Of a stretch of DNA of 59,206 nucleotides, positions 26,305 to 34,640 are shown one piece after another. The notes beneath the pieces were generated by a model, which saw only the letters and a program-made list of their open reading frames with translations, did no database searches and was not told the origin of the DNA. The position numbers and the translations under genes were made by a program. Positions within the stretch are counted from its first letter, which is position 1. Each line of letters starts with the position of its first letter. The stretch is taken from contig NZ_JAWDXO010000016.1 in NCBI RefSeq assembly GCF_032477075.1, positions 1 to 59,206 on the forward strand, in the 5' to 3' direction. The stretch is from Fusobacterium sp. (GTDB lineage: Bacteria > Fusobacteriota > Fusobacteriia > Fusobacteriales > Fusobacteriaceae).

Positions 26305-28560
26305 TTGGTTAAAAAGAATTTAGTTATAGTTGAATCCCCAGCTAAGGCTAAAACAATAGAAAAAATCTTAGGAAAAAATTTCCATGTAGTTGCTTCTTTT
26401 GGGCATGTCAGAGACCTTCCTAAAAGTAAACTTGGTGTAGATGTGGAAAATAATTTCCAACCTTCTTATTCTACTATAAAAGGAAAAGGAGATGTAATAA
26501 AAAATTTAAAAGATCTTGCAAAAAAATCTGATAAAATATATCTTGCTTCCGATCCAGATAGAGAAGGAGAAGCTATTGCATGGCACATAGCTCATGCTTT
26601 AAAACTTGACGAAAAAGATAACAACAGAATAGAATTTAATGAAATAACTGAAACAGCTATTAAAGATTCTATATCACATGCTAGAAAAATTGATATGGAT
26701 AAGGTAAATGCCCAGCAAGCCAGAAGAATACTTGATAGATTAGTGGGATATGGTATAAGTTCTTTACTTTGGAAAAGTATCTCTTCAAACACTTCTGCTG
26801 GAAGAGTTCAATCTGTAGCTCTAAAGCTTATTTGTGATTTGGAAGATGAAATAAAAAAATTCATTCCAGTTAAATTCTGGGAAATAAAAGGAGAGTTTTT
26901 AAATAAATTAAAACTTTCTTTATATAGAGTAGATAATAAAAAATTTGATAAACTTACTGATGAAAAAATTGTTAAAGAAATAAAAAAAATAGAAAAAAAA
27001 GATTTTACTGTAATTGAAGCCAAAGTTTCGAAAAAAAGTAAAAATTCTCCATTACCTTTAAAAACTAGTACTCTTCAGCAGTTAGCTTCGTCTTATTTAG
27101 GTTTTTCAGCTTCTAAAACTATGAGAGTAGCTCAAAGTTTATATGAAGGTATTGATATAGATGGAAATCATAAAGGACTTATAACATATATGAGGACTGA
27201 CTCTACAAGAATATCTGAAGACGCTGTAGAAATGGCAAAAAAATATATTCTTGAAAATTTTGGAAAAGAATATCTTGGAATACAAAAAACTGTTAAAAAT
27301 AAACAGAAAATACAAGATGCCCATGAAGCTATCAGGCCTACTGATATTCTCTTAACTCCTGATAATCTGAAAAGTACTTTAGATAAAGACCAGCATAAAC
27401 TATATAAACTAATCTGGGATAGATTTCTTATATCACAACTTGCTCCTATGAAATATGAGCAGTTTGAAATAATATGCAATTATGAAAAGTTCGACTTTAG
27501 AGGAACTATTAATAAAATAATATTTGATGGATATTATAAAATATTTAAAGAAGAGGAAGATCTTCCTCTTGGAGAATTTCCTGCTATAAAAGAAGGCGAT
27601 ATTCTTAAATTAGAAAAGCTTCTTATCAAAGAAGACTTTACTAAGCCTCCTTCAAGATTTACTGAATCTTCTTTAGTTAAAAAGTTAGAAGCTGAAGGAA
27701 TTGGAAGACCTTCTACATATGCTACTATTATAGAAACTTTGAAAAAAAGAGAATATGTTGTAGTTGAAGGGAAAAGTTTCAGTCCTACTGCATTAGGCTA
27801 TGAAATAAAAGATAAACTTGATGAAAATTTCCCTAATATAATGAATGTTAAATTTACTGCTGAACTTGAAAATAAGCTTGATGATGTTGCTGAAGGAGAA
27901 AAAGATTGGATAAATCTTCTTTCAGTATTCTATAAAGAGCTTAAACATTATATAGATAAATTTAAAATCACAGTGGAAGAAGAAATGTCAAGAATAATTG
28001 AATCTGATGTTCCATGTTCTTGTGGAAAAGGCAACATGATTCTAAAGACAGGTAGATTTGGAAGATATCTTGCATGTCCTAGTGAATCTGATGACTGTAA
28101 AGAAAAAATATCTCTTAAAGGTGTGGAAATACCTGCTGAAGATATAAAAAATGGTAAAATATTTGTAAAAGAGAAAGTAGAAGAAATAGTAAAAGCAAAA
28201 AAAGGAAGACCTACTGATGTATACACAGATAATAACACTATGTATCTTTTAAAATTTGGTAGATTTGGAAGTTATCTGGAAAGTGAAAAGTTTGCTGAAG
28301 ACAATATAAGAACTCCTCTTCCTCCTGAAATCAGAAAAATGCTGGCTAATAACCAAATAACAGAAAAAGATGGAGTAGTCCAGCTTAAAGCTGAATTAAA
28401 AAAGATTACTGATGAAGAAGAAAAGATATTGAAAGCAGCTGGTAAATGTGAAAAATGTGGAAAACCATTTAAAATTAACAGAGGCAGATGGGGAAAATTT
28501 CTTGCTTGTACAGGATACCCAGAATGTAAAAATATAAAAAAAATAGAAAATAAAAAATAG
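26305..28560 (+). CDS. topA: DNA topoisomerase I
   Basis: Type IA topoisomerase that relaxes negative supercoils. The TOPRIM domain contains VIVESPAKAKTIEKILG and LASDPDREGEAIAWHIA. The catalytic Tyr lies in GLITYMRTDSTRIS, at residue 295 counted from the chosen start. The C-terminus has two topoisomerase zinc-finger-like elements: CSCGKGNMILKTGRFGRYLAC at about residue 570, and CEKCGKPFKINRGRWGKFLAC close to the end. I chose TTG 26305 with AGGGGTGA five bases ahead. An in-frame GTG at 26296 overlaps that ribosome site. The order topA-trmFO-xer-hslV is shared with Bacillus. Confidence 0.97.
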   Translation: MVKKNLVIVESPAKAKTIEKILGKNFHVVASFGHVRDLPKSKLGVDVENNFQPSYSTIKGKGDVIKNLKDLAKKSDKIYLASDPDREGEAIAWHIAHALKLDEKDNNRIEFNEITETAIKDSISHARKIDMDKVNAQQARRILDRLVGYGISSLLWKSISSNTSAGRVQSVALKLICDLEDEIKKFIPVKFWEIKGEFLNKLKLSLYRVDNKKFDKLTDEKIVKEIKKIEKKDFTVIEAKVSKKSKNSPLPLKTSTLQQLASSYLGFSASKTMRVAQSLYEGIDIDGNHKGLITYMRTDSTRISEDAVEMAKKYILENFGKEYLGIQKTVKNKQKIQDAHEAIRPTDILLTPDNLKSTLDKDQHKLYKLIWDRFLISQLAPMKYEQFEIICNYEKFDFRGTINKIIFDGYYKIFKEEEDLPLGEFPAIKEGDILKLEKLLIKEDFTKPPSRFTESSLVKKLEAEGIGRPSTYATIIETLKKREYVVVEGKSFSPTALGYEIKDKLDENFPNIMNVKFTAELENKLDDVAEGEKDWINLLSVFYKELKHYIDKFKITVEEEMSRIIESDVPCSCGKGNMILKTGRFGRYLACPSESDDCKEKISLKGVEIPAEDIKNGKIFVKEKVEEIVKAKKGRPTDVYTDNNTMYLLKFGRFGSYLESEKFAEDNIRTPLPPEIRKMLANNQITEKDGVVQLKAELKKITDEEEKILKAAGKCEKCGKPFKINRGRWGKFLACTGYPECKNIKKIENKK

Positions 28561-28565
28561 AAGAA

Positions 28566-28583
28566 CTCACCCTTAGGGGTGAG
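28566..28583 (+). other. Stable hairpin between topA and trmFO
   Basis: CTCACCC (28566-28572) and GGGTGAG (28577-28583) form a GC-rich stem around TTAG, unusually strong for this genome, with a further GA/TC pair outside. Only three T residues follow, so it is at best a weak terminator. It may stabilise or punctuate the mRNA. Confidence 0.6.
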
Positions 28584-28620
28584 CTCTTTGAGTTTGGAAA
28601 TAAATTTTAGAGGAGAAGCA

Positions 28621-29934
28621 ATGAACAATAAAGAAGTTATAATAGTAGGAGCTGGATTAGCTGGTTGCGAAGCTGCGTATCAACTTGCTAAAAGGGGAAT
28701 AAAAGTAAAACTTTATGAAATGAAATCAAAAAAAATGACAGAGGCACATAAAAAAGAGTATTTTGCTGAGCTTGTCTGCAGTAATTCTTTAGGTGGAGAT
28801 AATCTTGCCAATGCTTCTGGTCTTATGAAAGAAGAACTAAGAAAACTTGATTCTCTTCTTATAAAAATAGCTGATAAAAATAGAGTTCCTGCTGGACAGG
28901 CTCTTGCTGTAGACAGAGATGGTTTTTCACTAGAAATTACTGAATATTTAAAAAATATGAAAAATATAGAAGTGGTTGATGAAGAATTTACTGAAATACC
29001 TGAAGATAGAATAATACTTATTGCTTCTGGTCCTCTTACATCTGAAGTATTATCTAAAAAAATAGCTGAACTTACTCATAGTGAGCATCTTTATTTTTAT
29101 GATGCTGCTGCTCCCATTATAACTTTAGAATCTATTAATATGGAAAAAGCTTATCGTCAGTCTCGTTATGGAAAAGGAGAAGGGGAGTACATAAACTGTC
29201 CAATGAATAAAGACGAATATTATGCTTTTTATAATGCTTTAATAACAGCTGAAAGAGCTCCTTTAAAAGTTTTTGAAGAAGAAAAACTTTTTGAAGCATG
29301 TATGCCTGTTGAAAGAATAGCCATGACTGGAGAAAGAACTCTTGTATTTGGACCTTTAAAACCTAAAGGACTTATTAATCCCAAAACTGATAAAATGGAT
29401 TATGCTGTTGTACAGCTTAGGCAGGATGACAAAGATGGAAAACTATATAATATAGTGGGATTCCAAACTAATTTAAAATGGGGAGAACAAAAAAGAGTTT
29501 TTTCAATGATTCCTGGACTTGAAAATGCTGAGTTCGTTAGATATGGTGTCATGCACAGAAATACATTCATAGACTCATCAAAATTATTAGATGAAACATT
29601 AAAATTAAAAACACATGACAATATCTATTTTGCTGGCCAGATAACAGGAAGTGAAGGTTATGTTTCTTCCATATCTACTGGAGCTATTGCTGCTATTAAT
29701 ATAGCTCATAAATTATTAGAAAAATCTCCCTTTGTCTTAGATGATAGAAGTGCTATTGGAGCAATAATAAAATATATTACTGAAGAAAAGAAAAATTTTC
29801 AGCCTATGGGACCTAATTTCGGAATTATAAAATCTCTTGATGGAATGAGAATAAAAGATAAAAAAGAAAGATATAATATGATTTCAAAAATAGCTTTAGA
29901 ATACTTAGAAAATAAAATAAATGAACTTGCATAG
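28621..29934 (+). CDS. trmFO: tRNA (uracil-54-C5)-methyltransferase, folate/FAD-dependent
   Basis: Methylates U54 in the T-loop of tRNA using methylenetetrahydrofolate and FADH2. The N-terminal FAD site is VIIVGAGLAGCEAAYQLAKRG. The catalytic-Cys region LVCSNSLGGDNLANASGLMKEE follows, and the C-terminal FAD contacts lie in IYFAGQITGSEGYVSSISTGAIAAI. A PMGPNFGI segment near the end is typical. I start at ATG 28621, preceded by AGAGGAGAAGCA. An upstream in-frame start at 28579 lies within the intergenic hairpin. The length is then 437 residues, normal for the family. Confidence 0.96.
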   Translation: MNNKEVIIVGAGLAGCEAAYQLAKRGIKVKLYEMKSKKMTEAHKKEYFAELVCSNSLGGDNLANASGLMKEELRKLDSLLIKIADKNRVPAGQALAVDRDGFSLEITEYLKNMKNIEVVDEEFTEIPEDRIILIASGPLTSEVLSKKIAELTHSEHLYFYDAAAPIITLESINMEKAYRQSRYGKGEGEYINCPMNKDEYYAFYNALITAERAPLKVFEEEKLFEACMPVERIAMTGERTLVFGPLKPKGLINPKTDKMDYAVVQLRQDDKDGKLYNIVGFQTNLKWGEQKRVFSMIPGLENAEFVRYGVMHRNTFIDSSKLLDETLKLKTHDNIYFAGQITGSEGYVSSISTGAIAAINIAHKLLEKSPFVLDDRSAIGAIIKYITEEKKNFQPMGPNFGIIKSLDGMRIKDKKERYNMISKIALEYLENKINELA

Positions 29935-29994
29935 AAATATTTCTTAATATGAGTTATAATATTTAAGAAGATATCAGATCTACAGGGAGGAAAG

Positions 29995-30879
29995 ATGGAA
30001 AATATAGAAAAAAATATAAAAGATTTTTTGTATTTTGCTGAATTTGGAGAAAATAAAAGCCTTAATACTATTAAATCGTTGAAAAAAGATCTTTCCCAGC
30101 TTAGTGAATATTTAAAAAATATAGAAAAAACTGAAGATGCCTCAAAAATAACTCCTGTTATGCTTAGAGGATTTATTATAGAACTTCAAAAAAATGAAGT
30201 GGGGAAAAGATCCATTAACAGAAAACTTTCATCTTTAAGATCTTTTTTTAAATATTTAATAAAAAACAATCTTATTAAAAACAATCCTATTGAAATAATT
30301 AACTCTCCTTCATTTGAAGCAGAAAAACCAGATATATTAACTTTAGAAGAAATAAATAAACTTAGAGATACAATTGATATAAGTAATACCAATGGATTAA
30401 GAGACAGATTAATATTTGAATTACTTTATTCAAGCGGGATAACTTCTACTGAAATGCTTGGTATTGGAGAACAAGTTTTTGATCTTGATAGCAGAACCCT
30501 TTTAGTTTCAAATGGAAAAACAAATAGAACTGTTTTTTTTAGTCAAAGAACTAGAGAATATTTCAAAAGATATGTTGAATCTAAAAAAGAAAAATACAAT
30601 GATAAGTACAACTCCAGCATTCTTTTTGTGAATGGTTCTGGAAGTAGATTAAGTGACAGGTCATTAAGGAGAATTGTTGATAGATATGCTGCAAAAGCTG
30701 GAATTACAAGAGAAATAAGCCCTTATACTTTTAGGCATACTTTTGCTGTGCATCTTTTAGCTAAAGGAATGAGCCTTAATTTTTTGCAAGAACTTATGGG
30801 ACATGTTACAATAGAGAGTACAAAAATATATCAAGAAATTTTATATAAAATACCACTTGACTTTATAAATCAAAGTTAG
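29995..30879 (+). CDS. Tyrosine-recombinase (Xer-like) protein with degenerate active site
   Basis: A 294-residue protein in the position of xerC/codV in the topA-trmFO-xer-hslV order. Residues about 1-95 form the N-terminal SAM-like core-binding domain, and residues 110-285 the catalytic domain. Family residues retained are Arg247 in SPYTFRHTFAVHLL, His270 in LMGH, and the nucleophile Tyr279 in TKIYQEI. Others look lost: the first catalytic Arg (normally in GLRxSEL) is Thr150 in SSGITSTEML, the His of HxxR is Tyr244, and the beta-hairpin Lys aligns with Asn or is shifted to Lys175. Standard chromosome-dimer resolution activity is therefore doubtful. It could be a regulatory or structural partner of an active Xer encoded elsewhere. 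GGGAGG precedes the ATG. Confidence 0.88.
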   Translation: MENIEKNIKDFLYFAEFGENKSLNTIKSLKKDLSQLSEYLKNIEKTEDASKITPVMLRGFIIELQKNEVGKRSINRKLSSLRSFFKYLIKNNLIKNNPIEIINSPSFEAEKPDILTLEEINKLRDTIDISNTNGLRDRLIFELLYSSGITSTEMLGIGEQVFDLDSRTLLVSNGKTNRTVFFSQRTREYFKRYVESKKEKYNDKYNSSILFVNGSGSRLSDRSLRRIVDRYAAKAGITREISPYTFRHTFAVHLLAKGMSLNFLQELMGHVTIESTKIYQEILYKIPLDFINQS

Positions 30880-30893
30880 AGGAGTGAACTATT

Positions 30894-31427
30894 ATGATAA
30901 GAGCTACTACAATTATAGCAGTAAAAAAAGATGGAAAAGTTGCTGTTGCTGGGGATGGACAGGTTACTTTTGGAGAAGTAGTCTTCAAAGGTAATGCAAA
31001 AAAAATACGTAAAATAGGTAATTATGAAGTTTTAGCTGGATTTGCTGGAGCTGCTGCTGATGCTTTTGCATTGATGGATAAATTTGAAAACAAGTTAGAT
31101 GAATTTGGAGGTAACTTAAAAAAAGCTTCTGTTGAACTTGCAAAAGACTGGAGAACAGATAAAGCTTTAAGAGTTTTAGATGCCATGCTTATTGTAGCTG
31201 ATAAAAATACTATCTTAATTCTTTCAGGTAATGGAGATGTAATAGAACCTGATGAAGATATAGCAGCCATTGGCAGTGGAGGAAATTATGCTTATGCTGC
31301 TGCCAGAGCCCTTATAAGGAATAATAAAGAAATGTCTGCTGAAGAGATAGCAATTGAAGCTATGGGAATAGCTGGTGAAATGTGTATTTATACAAATTTA
31401 AATATAGTTTATGATGTATTAAGTTAA
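30894..31427 (+). CDS. hslV: ATP-dependent protease HslV (ClpQ), peptidase subunit
   Basis: Proteasome-like N-terminal-nucleophile peptidase that normally forms a double ring capped by the HslU ATPase. The sequence TTIIAVKKDGKVAVAGDGQVTFG is the family signature, and its first Thr (residue 5) should be the catalytic N-terminus. The preceding MIRA would then have to be removed as a short propeptide. The rest of the 177 residues align without gaps in memory, including AGFAGAAADAFALMD and AIGSGGNYAYAAARAL. hslU is not next to it: yqeH follows after 12 bases. GAGGAGTG lies before the ATG. Confidence 0.95.
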   Translation: MIRATTIIAVKKDGKVAVAGDGQVTFGEVVFKGNAKKIRKIGNYEVLAGFAGAAADAFALMDKFENKLDEFGGNLKKASVELAKDWRTDKALRVLDAMLIVADKNTILILSGNGDVIEPDEDIAAIGSGGNYAYAAARALIRNNKEMSAEEIAIEAMGIAGEMCIYTNLNIVYDVLS

Positions 31428-31439
31428 GGAGAGATATAT

Positions 31440-32552
31440 ATGGGTAAAAAGTGTATTGGATGTGGAATCGAATTACAAAGCGAAGATGCTAATAAAAATG
31501 GATATTTACCTGAAGGGAAATTTCAAGAAAATGGTGAACATTATTGTCAAAGATGCTTTAAAATAAAAAATTATGGTAAATATATGCCTGTAAGATTAAA
31601 TAAAGATGACTATAGAAAAGAAGTGCAAGAAGCAATGCAGTACTCAAAATTAGCTATAGCAGTATTTGATATAATAGATTTTGAAGGTTCTTTTGATGAT
31701 GAAATACTTGATGTCCTTAGGGAAATGGATTCTATTGTAGTTATTAATAAATTAGATCTTATTCCTGATGATAAACATCCTTCTGAAGTGTCAGACTGGG
31801 TAAAAAGTAGACTGGCAGAAGAAGGAATAGCTCCTCTTGATATTGCAATTGTAAGCAGTAAAAATGGTTATGGAATAAATGGTATATTTAAAAAAATAAA
31901 ACATTTTTTCCCTGATGGAGTAGAAGCAATAGTTCTTGGTGTTACTAATGTAGGAAAATCAAGTATTGTTAACAGACTCTTAGGAGCTAAAAAAGTAACT
32001 GTTTCTAAATATCCAGGTACAACACTTAAAAGTGTAAAAAATCAAATTCCTCATACAAATATTGTGCTAGTTGATACTCCTGGACTTATTCCAGAAGGAC
32101 GTATTTCTGATTTAGTATGTGAAGAATGTAACTTAAAAATGGTTCCTTCAGGTGAAATATCTAGAAAGACTTTTAAAGTAAAAAAAGGCAGAGCTCTTTT
32201 AATTGGAGAACTATTATGGTTTAAGGTCTTAAATGAAGATAACACTATGCCTATTTTCTCTCTTTATGCCGCAAAAGACGTAACTTTCCATGAGACAAAT
32301 ACAGAAAAATTAAAAGAACTTTTATCTTCTGACAGAAAAGATCTCCTTTATCCACCATGTGATAATTGCAGACCTCAGTATAAAAAATTGGAAATGATAA
32401 AGAAAAAAATAAAGGTGTTGGCTGGAGAGGAATTAGTATTTAAAGGATTAGGATGGATATCTGTAAAAAGAGGTCCATTGGAAATTGAAGTTATTCTTCC
32501 TAAAGAAGCTGAAATGATTGTAAGAGATGCTTTTATTAAACCAAAAAGATAG
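31440..32552 (+). CDS. yqeH: Ribosome-biogenesis GTPase YqeH
   Basis: Circularly permuted GTPase involved in 30S subunit assembly. The N-terminal zinc finger CIGCGIELQ...CQRC lies at about residues 5-40. The G-motif order is permuted: NKLD (G4, about residue 103) precedes the P-loop GVTNVGKSSIVNRLLG (about residue 163) and DTPG (G3, about residue 207). A C-terminal domain with a further CDNC pair ends the protein. At 370 residues it has the normal length. It stands where hslU would be expected in the Bacillus-like gene order. AAGGAGAG lies upstream. Confidence 0.96.
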   Translation: MGKKCIGCGIELQSEDANKNGYLPEGKFQENGEHYCQRCFKIKNYGKYMPVRLNKDDYRKEVQEAMQYSKLAIAVFDIIDFEGSFDDEILDVLREMDSIVVINKLDLIPDDKHPSEVSDWVKSRLAEEGIAPLDIAIVSSKNGYGINGIFKKIKHFFPDGVEAIVLGVTNVGKSSIVNRLLGAKKVTVSKYPGTTLKSVKNQIPHTNIVLVDTPGLIPEGRISDLVCEECNLKMVPSGEISRKTFKVKKGRALLIGELLWFKVLNEDNTMPIFSLYAAKDVTFHETNTEKLKELLSSDRKDLLYPPCDNCRPQYKKLEMIKKKIKVLAGEELVFKGLGWISVKRGPLEIEVILPKEAEMIVRDAFIKPKR

Positions 32553-32561
32553 GGAACAGCA

Positions 32562-33041
32562 ATGAAAAAAAATATTGATTGGAAAGTAATGTTAGGAACT
32601 GGCACTGTTATATTAGGAATAGCAGTTATAATATTAATAGGTATATATAATATTAACGATTTGAAGGAAGCAAGAAGAGCAGAAGCTACTCTAAAAAATT
32701 TGAGAGAACTTAGAATAGCCCTTGAAAAATATTATACTTTAACTAAAGATTACCCTGATTTGACTAAGGAAGGAGTAAAGGATAATCTTAAACTTTTAGA
32801 TTTTAAAACTCCTGCTGGAGAAATTATTTCTTTTGCAGAAATATATGGGAGAAACAGCATTCCTAAAACTCCAGAAAATGAAAGAGTAAACAGCAGTAAT
32901 GAAATTTATAATACAGATGATTTTAGGAATGGAACAAATATAGGTGGTTGGAATTATGATTATTCAGGACATACTGGAGAAATCCATGCCAACCTGCCAT
33001 TCAATGTTTTTTCACAAAACATGAATTGGTGTGAACATTAA
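32562..33041 (+). CDS. Pseudopilin-like membrane protein without a prepilin cleavage motif
   Basis: A 159-residue protein with a single N-terminal membrane helix (about residues 9-30), an amphipathic helix with NLRELRIALEKYYTLTKDYPD, and a C-terminal globular part ending in GGWNYDYSGHTGEIHANLP. The helix-then-KYYxxxxxYP layout and the GGWxYxxxxGEI element resemble GspG-type major pseudopilins. However, the N-terminus lacks the usual G|FTLIE cleavage motif and there are no secretion or pilus genes around it. It starts nine bases after yqeH and precedes a FAD oxidoreductase gene. The function is unknown; pseudopilin resemblance is a judgement from pattern only. Confidence 0.7.
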   Translation: MKKNIDWKVMLGTGTVILGIAVIILIGIYNINDLKEARRAEATLKNLRELRIALEKYYTLTKDYPDLTKEGVKDNLKLLDFKTPAGEIISFAEIYGRNSIPKTPENERVNSSNEIYNTDDFRNGTNIGGWNYDYSGHTGEIHANLPFNVFSQNMNWCEH

Positions 33042-33069
33042 ATAAAGAATTGTGCTGGAGGTTAAAATA

Positions 33070-34464
33070 GTGAAATATGACATTATCTTTTTAGGTGGTG
33101 GACAAGCTGGGGTATTTGGTGCTTATGAAGCTGTCGAAAAAAAAGATGGAGCAAAGATTCTTATTATTGATAAGGGTAAAATGCTCAAACAAAGAATATG
33201 CCCAAAAGAAACTCTTGGAAAATGTGTAAATTGTCCTACTTGTTCAATAATTTATGGAGTAAGTGGTGCTGGAGCTTTTTCTGATTCAAAATTTAATATG
33301 GATTATAGAGTTGGTGGAGATGTACATAATGTAACAGGAAAAAAAATAGTTAATGATACAATTCAATATGTGGTAAATATATATAAAAAATTTGGATTTA
33401 ACGAGAAGCCAGCAGGAATAAGTTATAATTCTGTTATGGAAAAAATAAAAAGAGGATGTATTGAAAATGGAATTCAGCTTGTTGATACACCTACTATGCA
33501 TCTTGGAACTGATGGTTCCAGAAAACTATATACTGAACTTATAGACTATTTAATTGAAAAAGGTATAGAGTTTGCTACTGAAAGGGAAATAGAAAGTCTT
33601 CTCATCGAAGATGGAAAAATTAAAGGGGTAGCTGTTACTCATAAAGGTAAAAAAGAGGAATATTATTCTGATCATGTAGTCATTGGAATGGGAAGAAGTG
33701 GTGCCCAAAAAATGATGGACTTATGTAAAGAACATAATATAAAATATGAAAATGGTGCTATTGATATTGGAGTAAGAGCTGAAATACCTGATATTATTAT
33801 GAAAGAAATCAATGAAAACTTTTATGAAGCAAAAATGATCTATTATTCTAGAAACTATAGAGATAAAATGAGAACTTTCTGCAGCAATCCAAGTGGATTT
33901 ATTGCTGCTGAAAAATATGAAGATGATTTTGTTCTTGCAAATGGTCATGCTTATAAAGATAGAAAATCTTCTAATACAAATCTTGCTCTATTATGTACTA
34001 AAAAATTTACTGAACCATTTAATCAACCCTTTGAATATGCAACTGCAATAGCTAAAATGTCATCCATGCTTACTGGTGGTAAACTTTTAGTTCAATCTTA
34101 CATAGATCTGAAGGCGGGAAGAAGATCAACTGATGAAAAACTTTCAAGATTAAATATAATTCCTACTACTGAAGATTATGTAGCTGGTGATATAGCTCTA
34201 GCATGCCCTCAAAGACTTTTAGACAATATAATGGAATTTATTGAAGTGCTGGACAAAATTACTCCTGGATTTGCTTCTGGGGATCTTCTGCTTTATTTTC
34301 CAGAAATAAAATTTAGAAGTACCAGAATAGAAATAAACAAAGATATGGAAACTAGTATTAAAGGTCTTTATGCTGCTGGAGATAGTTCTGGTTATGGAAG
34401 TGGACTAAATATAGCTGCAGTAATGGGAATACTAGCTGTAAGAGATATATTAATTAAATTATAA
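33070..34464 (+). CDS. FAD-dependent oxidoreductase (NAD(P)/FAD family)
   Basis: Flavoprotein of about 464 residues. The N-terminal dinucleotide site is DIIFLGGGQAGVFGAYEAV. Next comes a Cys cluster, CPKETLGKCVNCPTCSIIYG, that could hold a metal or take part in redox chemistry. The C-terminal FAD contact is LYAAGDSSGYGSGLNIAAVMG. It resembles the uncharacterised FAD-dependent dehydrogenases often annotated as geranylgeranyl-reductase- or HI0933-like; the substrate is not known. I start at GTG 33070, eight bases after GGAGG; an earlier GTG at 33052 precedes that ribosome site. The gene ends just before a strong terminator and may be co-transcribed with the pseudopilin-like gene. Confidence 0.85.
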   Translation: MKYDIIFLGGGQAGVFGAYEAVEKKDGAKILIIDKGKMLKQRICPKETLGKCVNCPTCSIIYGVSGAGAFSDSKFNMDYRVGGDVHNVTGKKIVNDTIQYVVNIYKKFGFNEKPAGISYNSVMEKIKRGCIENGIQLVDTPTMHLGTDGSRKLYTELIDYLIEKGIEFATEREIESLLIEDGKIKGVAVTHKGKKEEYYSDHVVIGMGRSGAQKMMDLCKEHNIKYENGAIDIGVRAEIPDIIMKEINENFYEAKMIYYSRNYRDKMRTFCSNPSGFIAAEKYEDDFVLANGHAYKDRKSSNTNLALLCTKKFTEPFNQPFEYATAIAKMSSMLTGGKLLVQSYIDLKAGRRSTDEKLSRLNIIPTTEDYVAGDIALACPQRLLDNIMEFIEVLDKITPGFASGDLLLYFPEIKFRSTRIEINKDMETSIKGLYAAGDSSGYGSGLNIAAVMGILAVRDILIKL

Positions 34465-34470
34465 AATAAA

Positions 34471-34523
34471 AAATAACACTGTTCTATGAAATTAAATTTT
34501 TTATAGTCAGTGTTATTTTTTAT
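34471..34523 (+). terminator. Rho-independent terminator after the FAD oxidoreductase gene
   Basis: AAATAACACTG (34471-34481) pairs with CAGTGTTATTT (34508-34518), followed by a T run. Confidence 0.88.
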
Positions 34524-34575
34524 TGTACAAAGAAAGAAAAATGCTCACATTAGGATTCATTTTCACTCTTTTAAA

Positions 34576-34604
34576 TTGAAAAACTATATAAAGTATGGTA
34601 AAAT
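34576..34604 (+). promoter_or_regulatory. Promoter of ftsY
   Basis: -35 TTGAAA (34576-34581) and -10 TAAAAT (34599-34604) are separated by 17 bases, with an extended TGG before the -10. It lies 37 bases ahead of the ftsY start. Confidence 0.75.
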
Positions 34605-34640
34605 TAATGAAAAGAAGTTATTTTTAGGAGGACATGTTAA

